Part shown: positions 1-5,070 of the stretch, in pieces
Numbering within the stretch: the stretch's first letter is position 1
Layout: every line of letters begins with the position of its first letter
DNA from: Candidatus Nealsonbacteria bacterium CG11_big_fil_rev_8_21_14_0_20_37_68
GTDB taxonomy: Bacteria > Patescibacteriota > Minisyncoccia > Minisyncoccales > GCA-002782225
Assembly (NCBI GenBank): GCA_002787295.1
Contig: PCWJ01000041.1
Coordinates: forward strand, 18,013-23,082
Reading direction: 5' to 3'
Length of the DNA stretch: 5,070 nt
Notes under the pieces: model-generated
Seen by the model: the letters and a program-made list of their open reading frames with translations, nothing else
The model's database searches: none
What the model was told of the DNA's origin: nothing
Translations under genes and position numbers: made by a program

Positions 1-12
1 TCATATTCAATT

Positions 13-41
13 TTTATAACACGTCTCAAAAACTTCGTCAA
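13..41 (-). promoter_or_regulatory. Sigma70-type promoter for the next minus-strand gene off the left edge
   Basis: On the minus strand TTGACG (41-36), a 17-bp spacer and TATAAA (18-13) form a strong promoter, with TGT before the -10 as in an extended -10. Eight bases later comes ATG at 4-2, at the window edge. The layout copies the secD promoter, so a leaderless gene probably begins at position 4, but only one codon is visible and the gene cannot be identified. The TTGAC of the -35 box lies in the direct repeat GTTGAC, whose other copy contains the secF stop codon at 213-208. Confidence 0.65.
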
Positions 42-42
42 C
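37..42. repeat. Left copy of GTCAAC direct repeat (putative target-site duplication)
   Basis: GTCAAC abuts the left terminal inverted repeat. On the minus strand it reads GTTGAC and provides most of the -35 box TTGACG of the next gene's promoter. The direct match extends to 7 bp if the first C of the inverted repeat is counted. Confidence 0.55.
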
Positions 43-49
43 CCCGCAC

Positions 50-99
50 CTATTTTGCTATAGAATTACTAACTTTTAAAAGTAATAATAACAAAATAG
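50..99. other. AT-rich hairpin in the left arm of the 43-207 element
   Basis: CTATTTTG (50-57) pairs with CAAAATAG (92-99). Inside it ATTACT (65-70) pairs with AGTAAT (81-86), overlapping the perfect 12-bp palindrome ACTTTTAAAAGT (72-83). The 92-99 strand could instead be replaced by the identical 193-200 strand, so the element has two mutually exclusive folds. Confidence 0.5.
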
Positions 100-108
100 T
101 GTTATACT
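100..108 (+). promoter_or_regulatory. Possible extended -10 on the plus strand inside the 43-207 element
   Basis: TGTTATACT matches an extended -10 (TGn plus TATACT). The hexamer 17 bp upstream (80-85, AAGTAA) is not a -35 box, so support rests on the -10 alone. A transcript would start near 114, at the foot of the 113-176 stem-loop, and would run antisense into the 3' end of secF. It could easily be a chance AT-rich match. Confidence 0.2.
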
Positions 109-112
109 CTGA

Positions 113-176
113 CGACGCACGATGCGCAAATAGCCCAATCCCGCTTCGCGGGATAAACTATTCGTTTAGTGCGTCG
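113..176. other. Nested stem-loop in the right half of the 43-207 element
   Basis: Three nested paired segments are visible: CGACGCAC (113-120) with GTGCGTCG (169-176), AATAG (129-133) with CTATT (158-162), and the tight hairpin ATCCCGC-TTC-GCGGGAT (138-154). No T-run follows on either strand, so it does not look like an intrinsic terminator. It may be a structured RNA, a cruciform recognised by a transposase, or simply the palindromic core of the element. Confidence 0.55.
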
Positions 177-207
177 CAAAACAGGTGTTTGGCAAAATAG
201 GTGCGGG

Positions 208-213
208 GTCAAC
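208..213. repeat. Right copy of GTCAAC direct repeat, containing the secF stop
   Basis: This copy directly follows the right terminal inverted repeat. Read on the minus strand as GTTGAC, it contains the secF stop codon TGA (211-209). Before the insertion one GTTGAC would have served both as the secF stop and as the -35 box of the following gene; duplication kept both functions intact. Confidence 0.55.
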
Positions 214-1102
214 CTCGTTTCTGCCGTCTTTGCAGCCAGCTAACTAATAAGGGGCTGGCTAAAAATAAGGACGAATAGGTGCCGACTGTAATTCCGATCA
301 TTAAAGTTAAAGCGAAATATTTTAAAGTCTCTCCTCCAAGTAAAAATATAAAAAATAAAACCAGAAGGCTACAGGTTCCAGTGCTTAATGACCTGAAAAG
401 TATCTCATTTAAACTCTGGTTAACAAGCGTGTTGAAATCTATTCCTCGAATTCTTGAAATATTTTCTCTCACTCTGTCAAAAACAATTACTTTATCGTTA
501 ATAGTATAACCTAAAATTGTAAGTAAAGCGGTAATAATCGGGATATTAAACTGGATATTGTATAATTTTCCCAGTAAAGCAAAAACACTGATTGGTATTA
601 AGACGTCAAAAAAGAGCCCAATAATTGAAACTATTCCAAATTGCCAACTGGAAAATGGAAAAGTAACTTTTCTGAAAGAAATAGCAATATAAATAAACAG
701 TGCCGCTAAAGAAATAATAATTAAAATTATTGTCTTTTGACGGAGTTCTTTACCGATTACCGGGCCTATGTTTTCAAAACGCAACTCTTTCACGCCGGAA
801 AGAACACCGAGGTTTTTTAATATCTCTTGATGAATGGGTTCCTCAATATTTTTTAATCTTAAAATTACTCCTTTCTCTCCGGTAGGTTGGATTGTAATCT
901 CTCCTAAATTAAGGTTTTTTAATTTTTCCTGAATTGCGGCATTTTCCGGCCTTTGCTCAAACTCTACTTCTAAGATACTTCCGCCAGTGAAGTCAATCCC
1001 AAATCTTAAACCAAAAACAAAAAGAGCAGAAATTGCCGCCATAGTTAGAAGGCCGGAAAAAATATAGTAGATTTTTGAATATTTCAAAAAAGGAATGTTC
1101 AT
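209..1102 (-). CDS. secF: Protein translocase subunit SecF
   Basis: SecF is the membrane partner of SecD in the SecDF proton-driven export accessory complex. The 297-residue length is normal for the family. Visible features are TM1 (about 11-32), the GIDFTGG motif (35-41), a small P4-like extracytoplasmic domain (about 42-120) ending in ENIGPVIGKEL (110-120), and five further helices (about 124-142, 154-178, 186-209, 239-256, 261-288). GYTINDKVIVFDRVREN (198-214) contains Asp203. Arg237 lies 34 residues later, the same spacing as the functional Asp213/Arg247 pair of E. coli SecF. Where most SecF proteins have HD in TM3, this one has Phe165-Asp166. The start is ATG at 1102-1100. The only ribosome-binding candidate is a weak GGGGGA about 9 nt upstream that belongs to the intergenic palindrome. 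The stop TGA (211-209) lies inside the direct repeat flanking the 43-207 element. No promoter of its own is apparent, so it probably reads from the secD promoter. Confidence 0.97.
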   Translation of the reverse strand: MNIPFLKYSKIYYIFSGLLTMAAISALFVFGLRFGIDFTGGSILEVEFEQRPENAAIQEKLKNLNLGEITIQPTGEKGVILRLKNIEEPIHQEILKNLGVLSGVKELRFENIGPVIGKELRQKTIILIIISLAALFIYIAISFRKVTFPFSSWQFGIVSIIGLFFDVLIPISVFALLGKLYNIQFNIPIITALLTILGYTINDKVIVFDRVRENISRIRGIDFNTLVNQSLNEILFRSLSTGTCSLLVLFFIFLLGGETLKYFALTLMIGITVGTYSSLFLASPLLVSWLQRRQKRG

Positions 1103-1109
1103 ATTTTAG

Positions 1110-1234
1110 AATCCCCCGTATCGGAAACCAGCGAGCGAAGCGAGCGTCAGACTACAACCCGCCATCACATCCTCCCCCCTTTCTCTGGAGGAGGGGGCCC
1201 CTACCGAAGGTTTCTAACTTGGGGGTCGGGGATT
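1110..1234. repeat. GC-rich imperfect palindrome between secD and secF (REP- or MITE-like)
   Basis: The segment is far richer in G and C than the flanking genes. Its ends are inverted: AATCCCC (1110-1116) with GGGGATT (1228-1234), then GAAACC (1124-1129) with GGTTTC (1209-1214). Inside are TCCTCC (1170-1175) pairing with GGAGGA (1187-1192), the palindrome GGGGCCCC (1194-1201), and a direct repeat AGCGAGCGAAGCGAGCG (1130-1146). TTAG occurs on both sides (1106-1109 and 1237-1240), the right copy including the secD stop TAA; this is a possible but weak 4-bp target duplication. There is no reading frame worth calling. It fills nearly all of the 134-nt secD-secF gap and would be transcribed as a structured spacer in a secD-secF mRNA. 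An RNA-level regulatory role is possible but not shown. Confidence 0.55.
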
Positions 1235-1236
1235 AC

Positions 1237-2541
1237 TTAGCGCCATAGCCAAATCCATCTTTGAGATTTGTCTTTAGGAAAACATCTTAAAAGATTATTG
1301 GTTATGACAATGGCTGTAAACATACCAACTAAATTACCGATAATTAAGGTTAAGGCAAATCCTTTAATAAAACTACTTCCGAAACCGAATAATATCAGGC
1401 CGACCAAAATTGTGGTGAAATTTCCGTCACGGATTGATGACCAGGCTCTTTTAGAACCTTCTTCAAGTGATAATAGATAACTTTTTCCCTGTTTTAATTC
1501 TTCCCGCACTCTGGAAAATATCAAGACATTGGCATCAACCGCCATGCCCATAGAAAGAATGAAGCCGGCAATACCAGCCAAGGTCAGGGTGACGGGAATC
1601 AATTTAAACAAAGCTAAAAGAAAAAAAACATAGATTAACAAAGACAGAGAAGCGAAAGCTCCGGGCAGGCGATAAAAAAGAATCATGAAAATAGTTACAG
1701 CTAAAAATCCATAAATTCCCGCTTTTAATGATTTTTGGAGAGAAACTTCCCCTAAGGTTGGCCCAACGGTTTGTTGAGAAATTAGACTGATGGGAAGCGG
1801 CAGGGCTCCGGCATTCAGGTTTCTGACCAATTCCTTAGCTTCATCCACCGTAAAGTTTCCGGTAATCTGAGCTTTCCCTCCAGAAATTTTTTCCTGAACA
1901 ATTGGACTGGAAATAGGAATTCCATCAATATAAATCGCCAGGGGTTTGCCTACCCATTTTGAGGTTAAATCTTCAAAAATTTGACTGCCTTCTGCATTAA
2001 ATTGAAGTAAAACCAAGGATTTATAAGTAGTCTGATCAAAACCCAATTCAGCTTTTTTAAGATATTTTCCAGTTAAAGGGGTAGCTTGAAAGGGGTCTTC
2101 GTATTCCCCTTCTTTTCTTTCAGCTACTTTTGTATTTTTTTCTAAAATAGCCTGGTAATTCTCTTTTTCTTCTTTAAACTCCAAATAGGGCGTTTGGCCA
2201 ATCATTTGAATAGCTTGGGCCGGGTCTGTTATCCCAGCCAGCTCAACAATCAATTTCTCTCCCTGAGTCTGGACCAAGGGCTCCCTCACCCCAAAAAAAT
2301 TAACTCTTCTCTCGATTACATCTCTTAATCCTTGGAGGGAGGAAGAGTAATCTTCTTTGACGATATTGGACAAATCTGCCTTATAAATTAGGTGGGTTCC
2401 TCCCCGTAAATCCAAGCCTAATTTAAAAGGGATATCCGGAAAATGAGGTAATTTCAAAAATTGGGGGTAAACCAAATTACCGGCAAAAAAAGCCAAAATA
2501 AAAATACAAACCAGAACAATATAAACTTTTCTTTTTGACAT
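1237..2541 (-). CDS. secD: Protein translocase subunit SecD
   Basis: SecD pairs with SecF in the membrane and uses the proton motive force to assist late steps of Sec export. This 434-residue protein has the expected order: TM1 (about 5-25), the GLDLRGG motif (42-48), the extracytoplasmic P1 region (about 55-265) including ERRVNFFGV and the AGALPLP and VGPTLG motifs, then five membrane helices (about 273-291, 295-315, 318-340, 376-390, 394-415). Asp336 in GMAVDANVLIFSRVREE matches the TM4 aspartate implicated in proton transport in characterised SecDF proteins. It is well short of E. coli SecD (about 615 residues), lacking much of the long periplasmic insertion, and is not fused to SecF. ATG at 2541-2539 is chosen because the N-terminal helix follows directly and a promoter sits just upstream; no Shine-Dalgarno sequence is present. 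It ends TAA and is followed after 2 nt by a palindromic element. Confidence 0.97.
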   Translation of the reverse strand: MSKRKVYIVLVCIFILAFFAGNLVYPQFLKLPHFPDIPFKLGLDLRGGTHLIYKADLSNIVKEDYSSSLQGLRDVIERRVNFFGVREPLVQTQGEKLIVELAGITDPAQAIQMIGQTPYLEFKEEKENYQAILEKNTKVAERKEGEYEDPFQATPLTGKYLKKAELGFDQTTYKSLVLLQFNAEGSQIFEDLTSKWVGKPLAIYIDGIPISSPIVQEKISGGKAQITGNFTVDEAKELVRNLNAGALPLPISLISQQTVGPTLGEVSLQKSLKAGIYGFLAVTIFMILFYRLPGAFASLSLLIYVFFLLALFKLIPVTLTLAGIAGFILSMGMAVDANVLIFSRVREELKQGKSYLLSLEEGSKRAWSSIRDGNFTTILVGLILFGFGSSFIKGFALTLIIGNLVGMFTAIVITNNLLRCFPKDKSQRWIWLWR

Positions 2542-2547
2542 TATTTT

Positions 2548-2576
2548 AGTATAAGTTTAAAATCACGACCAGTCAA
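2548..2576 (-). promoter_or_regulatory. Sigma70-type promoter for secD, probably giving a leaderless mRNA
   Basis: On the minus strand a -35 box TTGACT (2576-2571) and a -10 box TATACT (2553-2548) are separated by exactly 17 bp, each differing from consensus at one position. Only six bases (2547-2542) separate the -10 from the secD ATG. Initiation normally falls 6-8 nt after the -10, which places the transcript start at or next to the first base of the start codon. This agrees with the absence of a Shine-Dalgarno sequence. It means secD and secF need not depend on transcription from secA. The boxes are seen directly; the leaderless start is inferred. Confidence 0.75.
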
Positions 2577-2584
2577 TTTAAGAC

Positions 2585-5070
2585 TTACCCATACTTTGGC
2601 CAACAGCACTTCTTATATTTCATTGGTTTTCCAGTTTGAGGATTTATTTTCCCGCAGGGACAAGGATCATTTCTGCCGGGTTTCTTTTTTAATTTTTGGG
2701 AAGGGGGTCTGGAATTTGCCAAAGAAGAAGGTTCTCGAGAGAAAACCGGAGTTTCTTTTTGCAAAACACTAACCCTAAAAATAGAATTTGCCAGAGTGGT
2801 CTCAAAAGTAGAAAGCAAATCCTGAAAGGCTTTATGGGCCTCCTGTTTGTATTCAACCAGAGGGTCTCTCTGGCCATAAGCCCTTAACCTGACCGAATCT
2901 CTTATATAATCCATTGTTTCTAAATGGTCTACCCAAAGCGCGTCTAAAATCCGCAGAGAAATAAATTTTTCAACCTCTCTCATCTTATCCTCGCCAAACT
3001 CTTTTTCTTTTTTTTGATAATCTTCCTCTGAAAAACCCTGTTTTTTTATTATTTCTAAAATTTGGGAGCTAAGCTCCTTTTTTTGAGCTTTTCTTAAAAT
3101 TTCTTTTCTCTTTTTATAAAAAACTTCTCGGTGTTTATTCATTACATCGTCGTATTCCAAAAGATGTTTTCTTAAATCAAAATTCATTCCTTCAATTTTT
3201 GCCTGGGCAGATTCAATTGCTCCCGAAATCAACCTTGCTTCAATGGGCTGGTCCTCCGGAAGATGCAATTTTTCCATCAAGCCTTTTATTCTATCTGCAC
3301 CAAAAATCCGCAAAAGATCATCTTCTAAAGATACAAAAAACTGGCTGATTCCCTGGTCTCCCTGCCGACCGGATCTTCCTCGAAGCTGATTATCAATTCT
3401 CCGAGCTTCATGTCTTTCGGTACCAATTACCCTTAACCCTCCCAATTTTTTAAGCTCTTTAGCCTCTTTTTTGTCCGGGGGATTTCCTCCCAAAATTATA
3501 TCCACACCGCGGCCCGCCATATTAGTAGCTATGGTGACCTGACCCCTTTTTCCTGCCTGGGCAATAATCTCTCCCTCTTTTTCATGATGTTTAGCGTTTA
3601 AAATTTGGTGAGGAACTCCCTCTCTCTCTAACAACTTTCCTAAATATTCATTTTTTTCAATAGAAACTGTCCCCACCAAAACCGGCTGGCCTCTCTGATA
3701 AGAATTTTTAATTTCTTTAACCACTGCCCAAAATTTGCCGTTAAAATTTTTGTAAACCTGATCCGCTAAATCTTTTCTAATCATGGGTAAATTTGTTGGA
3801 ACGGTAATCACCTCTAATCCGTAAACTTTGTCAAACTCTTCGGCCGAAGTGGCAGCGGTACCGGTCATACCGGCTAATTTTGGATACATTCGAAATAGAT
3901 TTTGGAAAGTAATGGAGGCTAAGGTTAGGGATTCCGGTTGCACCCGCACTCCTTCTTTTGCCTCGAGGGCTTGGTGCAAACCTCCGCTAAACCTTCTTCC
4001 CGGCAACAACCTCCCGGTAAATTCATCAACAATAATAACTTGACCGTCCTTTATTACATAATCCCGATCTCTTTTAAATAAAACTTCGGCTTTTAAACCC
4101 TGCTCTAAATAATGGAGATATCTTATTCCCTTTTCTTGATAAATATCTTTCACTCCCAAAATTTTTTCTATTTTATCGATTCCGGGTTCCGTTAAAGTTA
4201 CCGCCTTTAGTTTTTCATCAACGTTATAGTCGGTGTCGGCTTTAAGTTTTGGGATAATTCTGGCAAACTCCTCGTACATTTTGGAAGATTCGGTATCCGG
4301 GGCAGAAATAATTAGAGGAGTTCTGGCTTCGTCAATCAAAATTGAATCCACTTCATCAATAATTGCAAAGTTTGGTTCTCTCTGCGAAACATCCTTTAAA
4401 TCATAAATCATGTTGTCTTTTAAATAATCAAATCCAAATTCATTATTGGTCCCGTAGGTGATGTCTGCTAAATAAGCTTCTTTTCTTGAGCAGGGCCTCA
4501 AAAAATCTTCAACAACATAAAAACCTCCCAGTTCATCTCTCATTTTTTCGATTTGGTCGGGAGGCTTTTTAAAATCGGGGTCATATAAAAAAGATTGCTC
4601 GTGATTCACGCATCCCACGCTTAGTCCTAAAGCGTGATAAATTTGTCCCATCCAGACAGTATCTCTTCTGGCCAAATAATCATTGACCGTTACTAAATGG
4701 CATCCCTTTCCTTCCAGAGCATTTAGATAAAAAGGTAAAGTAGCGGCCAAAGTTTTTCCTTCCCCGGTTTTCATTTCAGCAATTTTCCCCTGATGTAAAA
4801 CAATTCCCCCGATTAACTGGACATCAAAATGCCTTTGTTTTAGAGTTCTTTTTGCTGCTTCTCTCACTGAAGCAAAAGCTTCGGGCAAAATATCATCGAG
4901 AGTTTCTTCGCCTTTTTTTAACTTTTCTTTTAGTTCTCCGGTTTTCTCTTTCAATCTCTCGTCAGAAAAACTCTCGAACTCTAATTCGAGAGAGTTAATT
5001 TTCTCCACCAAGGGCTGAATTTTCTTTAAATACTTCTCATTGGCATCCCCAAAAATTTTCGTAATTATTG
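2585..5070 (-). CDS. secA: Preprotein translocase subunit SecA (5' end outside window)
   Basis: SecA is the cytosolic motor ATPase that drives unfolded preproteins through SecYEG. The frame stays open to the right edge: 19 codons upstream of the TTG at 5011 read [19 protein letters not shown], a typical SecA N-terminus, so the true start is just past 5070 and that TTG is internal. 827 residues are visible. Numbering from the first full codon (5068-5066): Walker A TGEGKT 101-106 (4751-4768), DEVD box 238-241 (4346-4357), preprotein cross-linking domain about 255-395, NBD2 with [11 protein letters not shown] at 514-524 and the arginine-rich [11 protein letters not shown] at 561-571, two-helix finger with [10 protein letters not shown] near 727-736, and a C-terminal SEC-C zinc motif with Cys 803, 805, 821 and 822. 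Oddities are a long insert in NBD1, a much reduced helical wing domain and a 15-residue spacing inside the zinc motif. It ends TAA, 43 nt before secD. The identification is certain. Confidence 0.98.
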   Translation of the reverse strand, partial: IITKIFGDANEKYLKKIQPLVEKINSLELEFESFSDERLKEKTGELKEKLKKGEETLDDILPEAFASVREAAKRTLKQRHFDVQLIGGIVLHQGKIAEMKTGEGKTLAATLPFYLNALEGKGCHLVTVNDYLARRDTVWMGQIYHALGLSVGCVNHEQSFLYDPDFKKPPDQIEKMRDELGGFYVVEDFLRPCSRKEAYLADITYGTNNEFGFDYLKDNMIYDLKDVSQREPNFAIIDEVDSILIDEARTPLIISAPDTESSKMYEEFARIIPKLKADTDYNVDEKLKAVTLTEPGIDKIEKILGVKDIYQEKGIRYLHYLEQGLKAEVLFKRDRDYVIKDGQVIIVDEFTGRLLPGRRFSGGLHQALEAKEGVRVQPESLTLASITFQNLFRMYPKLAGMTGTAATSAEEFDKVYGLEVITVPTNLPMIRKDLADQVYKNFNGKFWAVVKEIKNSYQRGQPVLVGTVSIEKNEYLGKLLEREGVPHQILNAKHHEKEGEIIAQAGKRGQVTIATNMAGRGVDIILGGNPPDKKEAKELKKLGGLRVIGTERHEARRIDNQLRGRSGRQGDQGISQFFVSLEDDLLRIFGADRIKGLMEKLHLPEDQPIEARLISGAIESAQAKIEGMNFDLRKHLLEYDDVMNKHREVFYKKRKEILRKAQKKELSSQILEIIKKQGFSEEDYQKKEKEFGEDKMREVEKFISLRILDALWVDHLETMDYIRDSVRLRAYGQRDPLVEYKQEAHKAFQDLLSTFETTLANSIFRVSVLQKETPVFSREPSSLANSRPPSQKLKKKPGRNDPCPCGKINPQTGKPMKYKKCCWPKYG

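Larger units (their letters stand above)
43..207. mobile_element. Non-coding inverted-repeat element (MITE-like), 165 bp
   Basis: The ends are perfect inverted repeats: CCCGCACCTATTTTGC at 43-58 and its reverse complement at 192-207 (the match reaches 18 bp if 41-42 and 208-209 are counted). The element is bounded by the 6-bp direct repeat GTCAAC at 37-42 and 208-213, as expected of a target-site duplication. The interior has no usable reading frame but is strongly self-complementary: an AT-rich hairpin at 50-99 and a GC-richer nested stem-loop at 113-176. The octamer CAAAATAG occurs three times (50-57 inverted, 92-99, 193-200). It lies between the secF stop and the next promoter. This layout suggests a non-autonomous insertion mobilised by a transposase elsewhere; a REP-type palindrome is the alternative. 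No transposase is visible here. Confidence 0.65.

Noticed and set aside
113..176. Intrinsic terminator after secF
   Set aside because: The stem-loop is strong, but neither strand has a T-run after it.
209..211. UGA read as glycine (Gracilibacteria/SR1-type code) with secF extended into the repeat
   Set aside because: SecF already has its normal family length at this TGA, the added residues would come from the inverted repeat, and no in-frame TGA occurs inside secA, secD or secF.
279..509. Plus-strand open frames opposite secF, secD and secA (279-509, 1268-1480, 2696-2887, 3828-4043), and the minus frame 2689-2877 within secA
   Set aside because: All are short, low-complexity shadows of conserved sec genes and have no recognisable domain or start signal.
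1103..1108. TAAAAT next to the secF ATG as a -10 box
   Set aside because: It abuts the start codon, so initiation would fall inside the gene, and no -35 box lies 17 bp upstream.
1130..1146. Short tandem GCGAGCGAA units as a CRISPR or VNTR array
   Set aside because: There are fewer than two full 9-bp units and no spacers; it is an internal repeat of the palindromic element.
1165..1175. Minus-strand GGAGG followed by ATG inside the secD-secF spacer
   Set aside because: The ATG abuts the purine run with no spacing and is followed at once by TGA, so it cannot encode anything.
4826..5011. TTG at 5011 as the secA start codon
   Set aside because: The same frame is open for 19 more codons to the window edge and they match the conserved SecA N-terminus ([14 protein letters not shown]), so the start lies outside the window.

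Overview
The window carries the 3' part of a Sec protein-export locus, all on the minus strand and read right to left: secA (open at the right edge), secD, then secF. SecA is the cytosolic ATPase that pushes preproteins through SecYEG. SecD and SecF form the membrane partner that uses the proton gradient to help pull the chain out on the far side. No SecY, SecE, SecG or YajC gene is visible.

The organism looks like a member of the Candidate Phyla Radiation (Patescibacteria, Parcubacteria-like). This is inferred from the AT-rich coding sequence, a roughly 35-45 residue insert in SecA NBD1, an expanded SEC-C zinc motif ending SecA, a short SecD separate from SecF, and genes that start immediately after a -10 box with no Shine-Dalgarno sequence. 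TGA ends secF and is absent in frame elsewhere in the three genes, so a UGA-recoding lineage is unlikely.

Layout from right to left: secA 5070-2585 (true start beyond the edge); a 43-nt gap holding a near-consensus promoter that would give a leaderless secD mRNA; secD 2541-1237; a 134-nt gap almost filled by a GC-rich imperfect palindrome (about 1110-1234); secF 1102-209; then a 165-bp inverted-repeat element (43-207) flanked by a 6-bp direct repeat that includes the secF stop codon; finally a second strong minus-strand promoter (41-13) pointing off the left edge at an ATG in positions 4-2.

The genes themselves are ordinary housekeeping genes. The less usual content lies between them: two different MITE-like or REP-like non-coding insertions, each placed at the stop codon of a sec gene, and two promoters with identical architecture (TTGAC-type -35, 17-bp spacer, -10 only 6-8 nt before ATG). 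No CRISPR array, tRNA, rRNA, transposase gene or convincing intrinsic terminator was seen.
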